The notes below the pieces were generated by a model. It was given only the letters and a program-made list of their open reading frames with translations, searched no databases and was not told the origin of the DNA. A DNA stretch of 64,000 bases from Pseudomonas graminis (GTDB taxonomy: Bacteria; Pseudomonadota; Gammaproteobacteria; Pseudomonadales; Pseudomonadaceae): contig NZ_CP053746.1 of NCBI RefSeq assembly GCF_013201545.1, positions 3,424,501 through 3,488,500 of the forward strand, written 5' to 3'. The translations under genes were made by a program, and so were the position numbers. Shown one piece after another: positions 44,971 to 54,551 of this stretch. Every line of letters begins with the position of its first letter. Positions within the stretch are counted from its first letter, which is position 1.

Positions 44971-45969
44971 ATGACCCGCCCCCGTTTTCTCCCCGACAAC
45001 TTCACCCTCATGCTGATCACCGTGGTGATCATCGCCAGCTTCCTGCCGGCCACCGGGCAAGTGGCCGTTGGCTTCGGCTGGTTGACCAACATCGCCATCG
45101 CGCTGCTGTTCTTTCTTCACGGCGCCAAACTGTCCCGCGAATCGATCATCGCCGGCGCGGGGCATTGGCGCCTGCACCTGCTGGTCTTCGGGCTGACATT
45201 CGTCCTGTTCCCCTTGCTCGGCCTGGCACTCAAACCCGTGCTGTCGCCGCTGATCGGCAAAGACCTGTACATGGGCATTCTGTACCTGTGTGCGCTGCCC
45301 GCGACGGTGCAGTCGGCGATCGCCTTCACGTCACTGGCACGCGGCAATATTCCGGCGGCGATCTGCAGCGCGGCGGCCTCCAGCCTGTTCGGTATATTCC
45401 TGACCCCGCTGCTGGTTACGCTGTTACTGAACGTCCACGGCGAAGGCGGCTCGACCCTCGACGCCATCGTGAAAATCAGCGTGCAATTGCTGCTGCCGTT
45501 CATTGCCGGCCAGATCATGCGGCGCTGGATCGGCGCCTGGGTGGGACGCAACAAGAACTGGCTGAAATTCGTCGATCAGGGCTCGATCCTGCTGGTGGTC
45601 TACGGTGCGTTCAGCGAGGCGGTTAACGAAGGCATCTGGCAGAAAACACCGATCTGGGACCTGGCCGGGCTGGTGGTGGTGTGCTGCCTGCTGCTGACAC
45701 TGGTGCTCGTGACCGCGACCTTGCTGTCCAAGCTGTTCGGCTTCAATCAGGAAGACCGCATCACCATCCTGTTCTGCGGCTCGAAGAAAAGCCTGGCCAC
45801 CGGCGTGCCGATGGCGCAAGTGCTGTTTGCGGGGAGCACCATTGGGCTGCTGATTTTGCCGCTGATGCTGTTTCACCAGATTCAACTGATGGTGTGTGCG
45901 GTGGTGGCGCAGCGGTATGCCAAGCGGGCTGAGCCGGTGGCGGAGTTGATGGCGCAGGTTGATCCTTGA
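44971..45969 (+). CDS. Bile acid:sodium symporter-family (SLC10A7-like) transporter
   Basis: The 332-aa membrane protein has about ten hydrophobic segments and family patterns WLTNIAIALLFFLHGAKLSR, LCALPATVQSAIAFTSLARG and FCGSKKSLATGVPMAQVLFA. These place it in the BASS superfamily, in the group of YfeH and human SLC10A7. The substrate is not known from sequence. The ATG at 44971 was chosen because the hydrophobic core starts there; the open frame upstream arises from a REP. Confidence 0.9.
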   Translation: MTRPRFLPDNFTLMLITVVIIASFLPATGQVAVGFGWLTNIAIALLFFLHGAKLSRESIIAGAGHWRLHLLVFGLTFVLFPLLGLALKPVLSPLIGKDLYMGILYLCALPATVQSAIAFTSLARGNIPAAICSAAASSLFGIFLTPLLVTLLLNVHGEGGSTLDAIVKISVQLLLPFIAGQIMRRWIGAWVGRNKNWLKFVDQGSILLVVYGAFSEAVNEGIWQKTPIWDLAGLVVVCCLLLTLVLVTATLLSKLFGFNQEDRITILFCGSKKSLATGVPMAQVLFAGSTIGLLILPLMLFHQIQLMVCAVVAQRYAKRAEPVAELMAQVDP

Positions 45970-45997
45970 TGCTGGTGATCAACTCACTGGCGTGATG

Positions 45998-46025
45998 AAA
46001 AAGCCCCGATGATTCGGGGCTTTTT
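45998..46025 (+). terminator. Rho-independent terminator
   Basis: AAAAAGCCCCGA, loop TGAT, then TCGGGGCTTTTT form a classic stem with a T-run 30 bp after the symporter gene. Its symmetry could also stop transcripts from the right. Confidence 0.9.
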
Positions 46026-46122
46026 GCGTTTGGAGCGGAATGGGCTATAGCCAGTTAGAGGTTATGGCTAATTACCAGAATGTCTCAATTAGCAATGAAG
46101 GACAGCACGCGGTGAGTGGCCG

Positions 46123-47121
46123 TCATTTAAACAGCTCTACAACAGCGTCGGAATATAAAGTTGGATGAGTCTCGGCCGACTTGAGTACATGCTCGCGTAC
46201 CGTTTGACCTTTAACCTCCGGATCTTTCAATGCATATTCTGGCGTAAAGGCTGGTGCATCTTTACTGGCGCCGGCATCCAGCAAGGCCTTTATGCAATCG
46301 GGATTACGACTCATCGCGCTCTCGGCCAATGGCGTTCCAATGGGCCACGGCCTCTGCTGGGGTGAGAGGGCATCAATCGAGGTTCCTTTCTTGTGCAACA
46401 GTGCTATGCGCTCTGCAGCTTGTGGATCTGGCTGATCCCTCAGCTCAAAGGATCGCGTGCAGACATAATGAAGAGGGGTTGAAGCAACTCTGCTGACGCC
46501 GTATGGATCGGTACCGGCTGCGATCAACAGTTTGATCACTTCAATATTCGTAGCCCCCTTGCCCATTAGCGGGGAAAACCCCTGGGGACTCAACAGCTTG
46601 GGATCAGCACCGTAACGCAGCAGCATCTTTACCAAAATCGGCTGGGGGAACGGCTGTGCTTCGAGTGCCGCTTTAAGCGGCGTAGTAGTACCACCTTGGG
46701 CAAAAACATTAGGATTAGCGCCCGCTTTGAGCAAACTTTCCACAATGTGTAGTTCATCCTTTGATACTTGCGGATCTTTGCCGTGCTTGAGCGCCGTTAG
46801 CAAGACGGTTTCGCCGCTGGTTTCAAAAGTTTGGTTTACATCAATCGGAAATTCGAGCAGGCGATCAACCAGATCGGGCCGTTGATAATAGGTCGCATGC
46901 CACAGGATCTTGATGTCCGGTCGCGCGCCGCTCGCAAGTAACGAATTGACGATAGCCAAGTCTGCGGCATCCTTGGAATAAGCGTATTCCATCACCGCAT
47001 CGTCTAGCTGACGGACTAGATCTTTTCCAGATTCAGTTTGCGCCATGGCTGAGCCCGAGAGCAGGGCAAAGGTCAGGGCAGAGGCCCTGCAGAAATTGAA
47101 GGCGAGTTTATAGGTAAACAT
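46123..47121 (-). CDS. Secreted ankyrin-repeat protein
   Basis: The 332-aa protein has a signal peptide (LTFALLSGSAMAQ) and about six ankyrin repeats (IVNSLLASGARPDI, IVESLLKAGANPNVFAQGG, LVKMLLRYGADPKLLSPQGF, VIKLLIAAGTDPYGVSRVAS, CIKALLDAGASKDAPAF). It is likely periplasmic and binds another protein. Base composition is lower in GC than the flanks. The nearby Rhs toxin region makes an immunity-type role possible but unproven. The start could also be the ATG at 47133. Confidence 0.8.
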   Translation of the reverse strand: MFTYKLAFNFCRASALTFALLSGSAMAQTESGKDLVRQLDDAVMEYAYSKDAADLAIVNSLLASGARPDIKILWHATYYQRPDLVDRLLEFPIDVNQTFETSGETVLLTALKHGKDPQVSKDELHIVESLLKAGANPNVFAQGGTTTPLKAALEAQPFPQPILVKMLLRYGADPKLLSPQGFSPLMGKGATNIEVIKLLIAAGTDPYGVSRVASTPLHYVCTRSFELRDQPDPQAAERIALLHKKGTSIDALSPQQRPWPIGTPLAESAMSRNPDCIKALLDAGASKDAPAFTPEYALKDPEVKGQTVREHVLKSAETHPTLYSDAVVELFK

Positions 47122-47511
47122 GCGATGTCTCATAGAGTGAAAGTTGAGGGTGTTAATTGTGTTGCGGTGAGATTTGAGTCGAGTGAATCTCCCCATTGGA
47201 TAAATAATTAGCGAAATTTAAAGAAGCTGTTCCTTTTTGTGTATGAAAAATCGAGCTGCCAGCAAATGGTTAATTTGTGGGTTAAAGGGGGCCGTCCCCT
47301 TTATCCTAATTAAATTACGGCGCATAGCAATTACATTTACATGCGATCTATTGAGTGGCTGCTAGTTTAAAAGGTTTGTCTGTTTGATTTTTAATATTTA
47401 GATTAAAAGGGGTCCGTCCCCTTTAACTGAATGCTTTTATGTTTGGTGATTTCTTTGCAACCTTCAAGAGTGACCAATCAGCTTACTCAGGTTTAGATTG
47501 TTCTGATGTAG
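47122..47511. other. AT-rich gap with two similar hairpins
   Basis: The region is strongly AT-rich and holds no supported gene. Two hairpins of the same type occur at 47283-47303 (TAAAGGGG, loop, CCCCTTTA) and 47403-47426 (AAAGGGG, loop, CCCCTTT). Each has the loop ending CCGT. Confidence 0.7.
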
Positions 47512-47862
47512 CTACTGAGAATTAATCCATTCGACCATCTCTTCGCTGATTTGCTTCAACAAAGCTATTCTCGCTATGATTACGAGCTCACAGCCCATGT
47601 CTTTGTCGTGATACGTCACTAATGGAACGTCATCTTCGTCAAGAACTATTCTCAGAATCTTGCCGGTTACTTCGTTTCGTGCTGAGAATATAGGGTTGCC
47701 TTCCCTGAAAGGCGTGCCATCTGAAAAAGCCGTGTTGTAAAAAGGTGCCTTGAAATTTTTTGATTCAACCCCCCTCGCGTCACACTCGAGGAAAAAAAGA
47801 TCATATAGATATCGCTCGAGTCGGATATAGCTCTGCTCATCATTCAAATAGTCATCAAACAT
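47512..47862 (-). CDS. Putative immunity protein for the adjacent Rhs toxin
   Basis: The 116-aa acidic, soluble protein begins MFDDYLNDEQSYIRLERYLY. It lies 4 bases after the rhs stop on the same strand, in AT-rich DNA unlike the rhs core. This is the standard place and composition of the cognate immunity gene of a polymorphic toxin. I recognise no named family, so the function is inferred from position. Confidence 0.65.
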   Translation of the reverse strand: MFDDYLNDEQSYIRLERYLYDLFFLECDARGVESKNFKAPFYNTAFSDGTPFREGNPIFSARNEVTGKILRIVLDEDDVPLVTYHDKDMGCELVIIARIALLKQISEEMVEWINSQ

Positions 47863-47866
47863 TCAC

Positions 47867-50800
47867 TTACTCCGTAAACGCCTTGCCAGTGATTATTTCA
47901 ATATCAACACGCTCATGCTTAGTGCCTTGCACCCTAAAGGAGTGACTGATGAAAGCATCTGCACCCCCGCACTTAGTTGCATTGTCTATGTATTTATCAG
48001 CCTTTTTAAAAGCATCCTCGCGGACGGCAAGATCCTTCCTGTGGAGTTTTGCCTTTAACTCACTCAGCTTTTGTTTGCCTTCACTCGCCGTCAGGGGTTT
48101 ATCTTGGTTCCAAGCGACCGACTCCTCAAGCTTGGCGCCTTGAGCCTGGATCCGGCCACGGTGGGCCGCCAACCCCAAGGGATCAGTCCAAACCAGTGGG
48201 TTCGGGGCATATTGGTAAACATTAATGCCACCCTCATACCCAATCGGATCCTTGCTAATAAAGCGCCCGACTCTTGGATCATAGTACCGATGCCGGTTGT
48301 AGTGCAGGCCGGTTTCGTGGTCGTGGTACTGGCCCTGGAAGCGAATCGGATTGGTTAGGCCAATTTGTTGGGCGAACTCCGAGCGCTGTTCGGTTGCTTC
48401 GCCCCACGCTTTGTACTGCGCGTTCCAGGCGGTGTTGCCGTTCTGGTCGGTGATTTCCTGCGGGGTGCCCAAGTGGTCGCATTGGTACCAGGCGAGCGCG
48501 TCGACGGGCAGTGCGACCGGTTTGTAGGTCCAGAGCGGGTCTTCTTTGAAGTTGTAGCGCCCGGTGTAGGTCGGTTGGCTTACGAGGCGGATGGTTCCGT
48601 GGCGGATGGCCTGGGCCACCGGGACGAAAGTGCCGGGTTCGTGGATGTAATGGACGGTTCGGCCTAACCCGCCTGCATAGGGCGGCGGGCTGCTTTCCCA
48701 CGCGAGGTTGTCGCCATCCCAGCCGTACAGGGTGAACCCACAACCCAGTTCCCGCTCTTTGCGGGCGTGTTCGTTTTCGTTCCAGCCAGTGCCGGCTTCC
48801 GGGCGTGGGCGGTAGTGGGCCTTTGAGAGTTTGTAGAGGCGCCGTCCGAGAGGGTCGTAGCCGAAGTCGACTCTGAGGCGCGGATCGCGGAAATGCGCGA
48901 GGCGATCGAAGAGGTCCCAGTGCAGTTCGCTGCGCAGGCCGTTGGTCCAGCGCTCTGTCTGGTTGCCACGTTCGTCGTATTCGTAGTGGCCGCCGGCGTA
49001 GTCGCGTAGAAGGTTGTCCACAAGTTTGTTGCGGACAGGTTCGGGATCTAAAGGCCTCCGAACTGGCGCTGCGCTGTCGTCAAGCAGGTTGCTCGCGGGG
49101 TCGAAGGCGAAGGTTTCTGTGCCTAATCGACTGGTGGCGCTGAGTAGGCGGCTGACGGGGTCGTAGCGGTAACTTAATTGGCCGCGACGGCTGTCGTTGA
49201 TGTCGGTGAGCTGGCCGGCGGCGTCGTAGGTGTAGGCGCGCTTGATGAGCGTGGTTTTGTCGTCTGCTCGGCCCAGGAGCTGTTCTTGAAGGCGTCCCGC
49301 TGGGTCCCATTGCTGGGTTTGCAGCAGTTGATTTCCCTGATGACGGGCGACTTCGCGATGCAGGTCATCGCGCTCGTAACTGAGCAGTTCGTGCTCGTCG
49401 AGCTTCAGGCCCAGCAGATGGCCGCTGCCGTAGGTCAGCCAACTGACGCGGTGACCGTCCGGGCGGATGGTCGCGACGCGGTTGTTCAGCGCGTCGTATT
49501 CATGCTGCCAGACGGCAACCAGTGGTTTATCCAGATTCGAGTAATGCTGGTGCTCGCGCACTAGATTCCCGGCGGGGTCATGGAACCACTGCAACCGGCT
49601 GGCGGCGTTGGTGGCCATGACCAGATGGCCATTGCCGTCGTAGGCAAAAGTTTCGCTTTGGGACTTTTCGCCGAGCGTCGCACGGCGTTCGGTCAGGCGG
49701 CCCACGGGATCGAAGGTCAACGCAATCGTGCGCTGGCCGTTAACAGTCTGAGCGAGCCGTCCGGTTTCGGGATCGTACTGATAGCGGGTCGAGCGATTGT
49801 CGAAGCCGCGCTCTTCCAGCAGGCGCCCGACCGGATCGTAGTGAAAGTGCGCGCGGCGCTCGTTTTCGTTTTCCAGCGCAACAAGACGACCGAGTTTGTC
49901 CCAGCGATAGCGCAGGGTTTGCTCGGCGGCGTCGACGCGCTCGGCGATAAAGCCCGCAGCTGAATAGCGCCAAGTGGTGCAGCGTTCAAGGCCATCGGAA
50001 TGGGCGAGCAAACGACCTTCGGCGTCGCGGCTAAAGCGCTCTTCGGTTTTGTCCGGGTGCTTGATCAGGACCAATTGGCCTGATTTGTATTGGTATTCGG
50101 TGCTGTGCCCAGCAGGATCGGCGAAGCGAACCATTTGGCCGCGTTCGTCGTAATCCCACACGCTGACCTTGCCAGAGCAGTCGACGTATTTCAGCAACTG
50201 GCCGGCGGCGTTGTACTCAAGTTTCTTGGTATTGCCGTTGGCATCCTTGATCGCTGTAGGAAGACCGAACGAGTTGTAGGCGTATTCAGTAACGTTCTCT
50301 AGCGGATCAATCGCTTCAATCAGATTTCCGCGATGGTCATAGTCCCGTTTCCACAACCCGCCTTCACCATCGCTGATCTTGATCAGATGGCTTTTGTCGT
50401 CGTAGGCGTAATTCATCACGCTGTGATCCGCGCGGGTGTGCTCGGTCAGCTTGCTCAGCTTGTCGTAGCGATAGCGGTCGGTGCTGCCGTCGGTGTGAAC
50501 GTGGCGGATGATGTTTTTCGCGGCGTCGCGGAAGAACCATTCGGAACGGCCATCGGCATGACAAATGCGGTAGGTGTAACCCAGGCTGTCGTAGTAGTGC
50601 CGGGTTTCGTGGCCCAAGGCATCGGTGACATAGGTCAGACGGATGTTTTCATCCCACGCCAGCCGGGTATCAAAACTGCCATCGTCAGCCCATTCGCGTA
50701 TGGCTTTCGCGTCGGGCCCCGTGCCTTGCCACTGCAAATTCAAGCCACGATTAGTGCGGTCGGTATAGCGGGTGATCAAGTGGTCTTGATACTGGTAACG

Positions 50801-52528
50801 CCACGCGGCGCCGTTCTCGTCCTGAGCGAGGACAAGGTCACCAAAATCGTCGTACTGATACGCACACAGTTGGCGTTTGACGTCGCCGTCACGTATTTCC
50901 CACAGACCGGTCAGACGGCCCTGATCATCAATCAAAGTGCCCAAGCGCAAGTGGACTTTGCGGGCGTCCTTTTCCCGGTAAGTGACCAACTCAGAGAGCA
51001 TCAAACGCCCATCATGACGATGCTCGTAATGCAGCATAACCCCGGCTGCATTGGGCAGAACCTTGTTGATCAGAACAAAGCGCTTGCCCCGCCGAACATA
51101 GGTTTCCCTGTGTTCAAGCCCGCGCATCAGCATCACGCGGTCCTTGCTCAAGCGAATGACGGTCAGGTTTTCAATGGCGTTGAAATGAAACAGCTTGACC
51201 TTGGGAAGAGGAAATTCATGGCTACGTCCGTCGGCGTCATGAAACACCAAACCATCGCCGACGAGATCAAACCGAGTGGTAAACGGCGTGATCCATCGCG
51301 CGCCCACCACGTCATGATCGAAGGCATCCAGACTCGAGCAATAAGTCCGCGTCCACTCAATGGGAAACGGCCCCGGTAGGCTGAAATCGGTATGACTGAC
51401 CGACTCCGAGCCCATCGCAAAACTGATGCTGTTCCCCGTTGAGCCGCAGTTACAGGCGCAAGGACAGGCACATGTGCACTTCTTCAGTACGTTGGGCCGG
51501 CCCTTGGCAGGCTTCTCACGCTGAACAACTTCGAGTTTGCCTTCGCTGCCCCGACGCTTGGCCTGATTGGTCACTCCCGGCTTGATGTTGAACGACTGAC
51601 CATGCCCATTGCGGGAACGCCAACTTACAACCGCTCCAGCCAACGTCTGCAGCAACGCTCCAATCGAGTTTTGAACCTCAGGATCTGCTAGACCATTAAT
51701 CTGGGTCCGAAGCTCTGACCCCATGGCACGCAACGACTTAGCCTGTCTGCGTACCGGGTCTTTCAGCGCTTCAGGCACAAGATGTTCGACGGTGCCGTTG
51801 ACGATTTTTTGGCCGGCTGCGATGTAAACATCGGCAACCGCGATGAAGATGTTGGAAATCGCGCCTTTGGGATCGTAGTCCCACTGCTTGCGCCCATCGC
51901 TGATCAGTTGCACCGCCTCAAGCAGACTGCCCTCGGCATCGAGATCGCCGTTGACCACGCTTTCCAGACCCTTGGCGATCTCGTTCAGCACGCCTTCGCC
52001 CAGCTTCCCCGCGTCATCGAGAATCCCGGGGAGCTTGGCCTGCGCCTGCGTCACAAAGTCATCAAGGGTCCCGACAATGGTGGCATTGAGGTGCCCGATC
52101 AGAATCTCGATCAGCGCATCCCCCAACACCATCTTTCCTGCCTGACGCATCTCCTGACGCACCAGAAACAGCATCGGCCGCAAGCTCATCCGCGCTGCCG
52201 CCATGGTCGGCGGTGTCGGCAAGACGCCAATCAAATTGATGCCCAGACTCACCCAGTCCAGAGGGTCGCGTTTCTCACTGGTCGCCAGCCGGACGATGTC
52301 ATTCAGCGCATCAACCAGCGCCATGATGTTGCCCACCACAGGCAAAAAGCCCGCAGCGCTCTTGATCCGTTCAAGCGAAACGACCCCGCCGCTGATGTCC
52401 CGAAGCCAGGCATCGACATTGGCAGCGCCGGCCCCGACGTCCTCAAGCTGAATCAGATCAAGCGGAACGATCGCCAGCTGAGGCTCGTTTTTTGCGTCGC
52501 TGCCGGACGTAACTGCGGGGTTTGCCAA
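47867..52528 (-). CDS. Rhs/YD-repeat polymorphic toxin
   Basis: The 1553-aa protein has an N-terminal hydrophobic region (residues ~55-130), a cysteine cluster (CTCACPCACNC) near residue 350, a long barrel of YD repeats (such as YRYDKLSKLTEHTRADHS) and the Rhs core end RFISKDPIGYEGGINVYQYA ... DPLGLA, after which the core is cut. The last ~110 residues are a variable toxin tip (YIDNATKCGGADAFISHSFR ... ITGKAFTE) that I cannot assign. I see no PAAR motif and no vgrG nearby. The GC content falls in the tip. Confidence 0.9.
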   Translation of the reverse strand: MANPAVTSGSDAKNEPQLAIVPLDLIQLEDVGAGAANVDAWLRDISGGVVSLERIKSAAGFLPVVGNIMALVDALNDIVRLATSEKRDPLDWVSLGINLIGVLPTPPTMAAARMSLRPMLFLVRQEMRQAGKMVLGDALIEILIGHLNATIVGTLDDFVTQAQAKLPGILDDAGKLGEGVLNEIAKGLESVVNGDLDAEGSLLEAVQLISDGRKQWDYDPKGAISNIFIAVADVYIAAGQKIVNGTVEHLVPEALKDPVRRQAKSLRAMGSELRTQINGLADPEVQNSIGALLQTLAGAVVSWRSRNGHGQSFNIKPGVTNQAKRRGSEGKLEVVQREKPAKGRPNVLKKCTCACPCACNCGSTGNSISFAMGSESVSHTDFSLPGPFPIEWTRTYCSSLDAFDHDVVGARWITPFTTRFDLVGDGLVFHDADGRSHEFPLPKVKLFHFNAIENLTVIRLSKDRVMLMRGLEHRETYVRRGKRFVLINKVLPNAAGVMLHYEHRHDGRLMLSELVTYREKDARKVHLRLGTLIDDQGRLTGLWEIRDGDVKRQLCAYQYDDFGDLVLAQDENGAAWRYQYQDHLITRYTDRTNRGLNLQWQGTGPDAKAIREWADDGSFDTRLAWDENIRLTYVTDALGHETRHYYDSLGYTYRICHADGRSEWFFRDAAKNIIRHVHTDGSTDRYRYDKLSKLTEHTRADHSVMNYAYDDKSHLIKISDGEGGLWKRDYDHRGNLIEAIDPLENVTEYAYNSFGLPTAIKDANGNTKKLEYNAAGQLLKYVDCSGKVSVWDYDERGQMVRFADPAGHSTEYQYKSGQLVLIKHPDKTEERFSRDAEGRLLAHSDGLERCTTWRYSAAGFIAERVDAAEQTLRYRWDKLGRLVALENENERRAHFHYDPVGRLLEERGFDNRSTRYQYDPETGRLAQTVNGQRTIALTFDPVGRLTERRATLGEKSQSETFAYDGNGHLVMATNAASRLQWFHDPAGNLVREHQHYSNLDKPLVAVWQHEYDALNNRVATIRPDGHRVSWLTYGSGHLLGLKLDEHELLSYERDDLHREVARHQGNQLLQTQQWDPAGRLQEQLLGRADDKTTLIKRAYTYDAAGQLTDINDSRRGQLSYRYDPVSRLLSATSRLGTETFAFDPASNLLDDSAAPVRRPLDPEPVRNKLVDNLLRDYAGGHYEYDERGNQTERWTNGLRSELHWDLFDRLAHFRDPRLRVDFGYDPLGRRLYKLSKAHYRPRPEAGTGWNENEHARKERELGCGFTLYGWDGDNLAWESSPPPYAGGLGRTVHYIHEPGTFVPVAQAIRHGTIRLVSQPTYTGRYNFKEDPLWTYKPVALPVDALAWYQCDHLGTPQEITDQNGNTAWNAQYKAWGEATEQRSEFAQQIGLTNPIRFQGQYHDHETGLHYNRHRYYDPRVGRFISKDPIGYEGGINVYQYAPNPLVWTDPLGLAAHRGRIQAQGAKLEESVAWNQDKPLTASEGKQKLSELKAKLHRKDLAVREDAFKKADKYIDNATKCGGADAFISHSFRVQGTKHERVDIEIITGKAFTE

Positions 52529-52695
52529 GGATGCTCTCCGTGCTCAAAAAACCATCCGAAAAGGCGTGAATGCCAATCCGGGGGCCACGGAGATATCAAA
52601 GGCTGTGCCAATTATGAATTAGCCAAGCAAAATCAATAGCTTAAGGAGAAAATCAGGAGGATTTAGCGAACGCCAACCCAGACGACAAGGCAAAG

Positions 52696-52820
52696 GTGCG
52701 CAAGAAGTTGCGCACCCCTGCGCAACTTCTTGCGCACTTGTCTGCACGCCCCAAACGACGTGGCCTGCAGGGCATTGAGCCTTCCATTTTCAACAAACAG
52801 GTGCGCAACTTCTTGCGCAC
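52696..52820. repeat. Three copies of a 20-bp palindrome
   Basis: Copies read GTGCGCAAGAAGTTGCGCAC at 52696-52715, TGCGCAACTTCTTGCGCAC at 52719-52737 and GTGCGCAACTTCTTGCGCAC at 52801-52820. Copies 2 and 3 are the reverse complement of copy 1 (copy 2 lacks the first G). Adjacent copies can pair with each other. Confidence 0.9.
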
Positions 52821-52898
52821 TCCGCCAAACCCGCACGCGACCGCTTTTCACCAGCAACGCCGCACAGCGAACAAAACTACGGCGAAAAAACGCAGCCG

Positions 52899-52926
52899 AA
52901 AAAAAGCCCCGAACAGTCGGGGCCTT
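52899..52926 (-). terminator. Rho-independent terminator of the hemerythrin-like gene
   Basis: On the minus strand GGCCCCGAC, a short loop and GTTCGGGGC are followed by a run of T. It lies 17 bp after the stop codon. Confidence 0.88.
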
Positions 52927-52942
52927 CAGCATTCAGAGCGGC

Positions 52943-53386
52943 TTAAGCTTTAGCCAACTGCTCCTCATACTCCTTGTGATACTCACGGGCCAGCGACTGC
53001 TTCTGCTGGTCGTCCAGCAACTTGCCCGCTGACTGGAAGAACTTCTGCTCTTCTTCCTTCAGGTGGTGATGAACCTTCTCTGACAGCTTTTTGGCCGTGG
53101 CCATCCATGACGGGCTGGACATCTCGGTTTCGTCGAGCTCTTCCATCATTTCGTCCATTTCATGGTGCTCGGAAATGGCATGGCGACTGAGGTCAACACC
53201 GTTGTCGTACTGCATCAGCGGGATATAGAAGAAGCGCTCTTCGGCGGTTTCATGGGCCTGGAGTTCAGCTTTCAGCTGTTTGTAGGCCTCGACACGCTCC
53301 TCACTGTCGCCATGGGTTTGGATCAAGGCGTCGGCATAGCCGCGTTGCCGTTCATGACTTTCTCTCAGCGCTTCAAAAATGTTCAC
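52943..53386 (-). CDS. Hemerythrin-domain (HHE) protein
   Basis: The 147-aa soluble protein is a four-helix bundle with spaced His and Glu residues typical of HHE/hemerythrin-like domains (LRESHERQRGYADAL, ELQAHETAEERFFY, AISEHHEMDEMM, KVHHHLKEEEQKFF). These would bind a di-iron centre, for oxygen or oxidative/nitrosative stress. I chose the GTG at 53386 because AGGAG stands right before it; the frame upstream adds seven residues. Confidence 0.88.
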   Translation of the reverse strand: MNIFEALRESHERQRGYADALIQTHGDSEERVEAYKQLKAELQAHETAEERFFYIPLMQYDNGVDLSRHAISEHHEMDEMMEELDETEMSSPSWMATAKKLSEKVHHHLKEEEQKFFQSAGKLLDDQQKQSLAREYHKEYEEQLAKA

Positions 53387-53594
53387 GGGTGCTCCTGGGT
53401 TCGGCAACGGACTGATGTGCTTCTCCCTAGACCGCAGCGGGTATTCAGCCGTTCCATTGCGCTTCGGGCATATGCATAGATCTATAAGTTTCTTTCATAA
53501 CCTGCGCCGTTTTTTATAATAAAAATGAAGCTGCTCCGATGTGCTCGTTCGTTTTCGTGCTGAGCGCTCCTCTTGTGCCCGTTCAAGGATCCTC

Positions 53595-54536
53595 ATGCCC
53601 CTGCGAAAGATCATCGTCGCCGCCGCATTAATGCTGGCGACCGTCACCGCTCACGCCGAGCAGGTCATCAACATCGGTTACCAGCGTTCGTCCACGCTAT
53701 GGATTCTGCTCAAGAACGACGGCCAGTTGGAGGAACGACTCAAGCCGCTGGGCTTTACCGTCAACTGGCATGAATTCAGCAGCGGGCTGCTCAGCGCGAT
53801 GAACGCCGGCAGTGTCGACCTGCACGCCGACGTCGCCGATGCGTTTGCCTTGTTCACGCAGGCGGCGAATGCACCGCTGACCTACTACGGCCGTGAGAAT
53901 CCCTCCCCGACGGCGCAGGCCATCATCGTCCCGGACAACTCACCGATTCACAGCGTTGCCGACCTCAAGGGCAAAACCGTTGCGGTGTCGAAGGGCTCAG
54001 GCAGTCATTTTCTGTTGATTTCGGCCCTGAAGAGCGCCGGGCTGACCCTCAAGGACATCAAGCCGATTTACCTGGAGGCGCCCGACGGTGTCGCCGCGTT
54101 TGCCAGCGGCAACGTTGACGCCTGGGCGATCTGGGACCCGTTCCTGGCGACCCAGCAGCGTGAGCATCATGTTCGCGTGCTGACCGACGGCTCCGGCGGC
54201 ATTGCCAATTACAACCGTTTTTATGTGGCCAACACGAGTTTCGCCAAGGCCCATCCCGAGGTGCTGCAAGTGGTGTTCGACACCTTGCACGATGCCGGGC
54301 AGTGGGTGAAAGGTCATCCTCATGAAGCCGCGGCGAATCTGGCGCCGCTGTGGGGCAACATCCCGCCTGAGACCGTCGAGCTGGCCAACAGCCGGCGCAG
54401 TTACGACATCGTCCCGGTCAAGGTGGATGAACTGGCCGAACAGCAGCGCATCGCCGACTTCTATTTCGAGGCCGGGATGATCCCCAAAGCGCTGAAGGTG
54501 TCCGACATCGCTGTCTGGACCCCGCACGCCCACTAA
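53595..54536 (+). CDS. Aliphatic-sulfonate-type ABC substrate-binding protein (SsuA-like)
   Basis: The 313-aa protein has a signal peptide (cleavage after ATVTAHA) and the SsuA/TauA pattern: INIGYQRSSTLWILLKNDGQ, GSVDLHADVADAFALF, DLKGKTVAVSKGSGSHFLLI, FASGNVDAWAIWDPFLA. It would bind sulfonates or sulfate esters in the periplasm. The permease and ATPase genes are not adjacent; the next gene, 15 bases on, is a flavin monooxygenase. AAGGAT precedes the ATG. Confidence 0.9.
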   Translation: MPLRKIIVAAALMLATVTAHAEQVINIGYQRSSTLWILLKNDGQLEERLKPLGFTVNWHEFSSGLLSAMNAGSVDLHADVADAFALFTQAANAPLTYYGRENPSPTAQAIIVPDNSPIHSVADLKGKTVAVSKGSGSHFLLISALKSAGLTLKDIKPIYLEAPDGVAAFASGNVDAWAIWDPFLATQQREHHVRVLTDGSGGIANYNRFYVANTSFAKAHPEVLQVVFDTLHDAGQWVKGHPHEAAANLAPLWGNIPPETVELANSRRSYDIVPVKVDELAEQQRIADFYFEAGMIPKALKVSDIAVWTPHAH

Positions 54537-54551
54537 GTCAGGAGCGCGATC

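Larger units (their letters stand above)
52529..52942. other. Gap between the Rhs and hemerythrin genes, with palindromes
   Basis: The gap holds the presumed rhs promoter, three near-identical 20-bp palindromes and a terminator. The open frames that cross it follow the palindromes and have no family resemblance. Confidence 0.6.

Noticed and set aside
52696..52953. Plus-strand ORF through the palindromes, and a CRISPR-like look of the repeats
   Set aside because: The ORF follows repeat DNA into a terminator. Three palindromes with unequal spacing (3 and 63 bp) are not a CRISPR array, and no cas gene is present.
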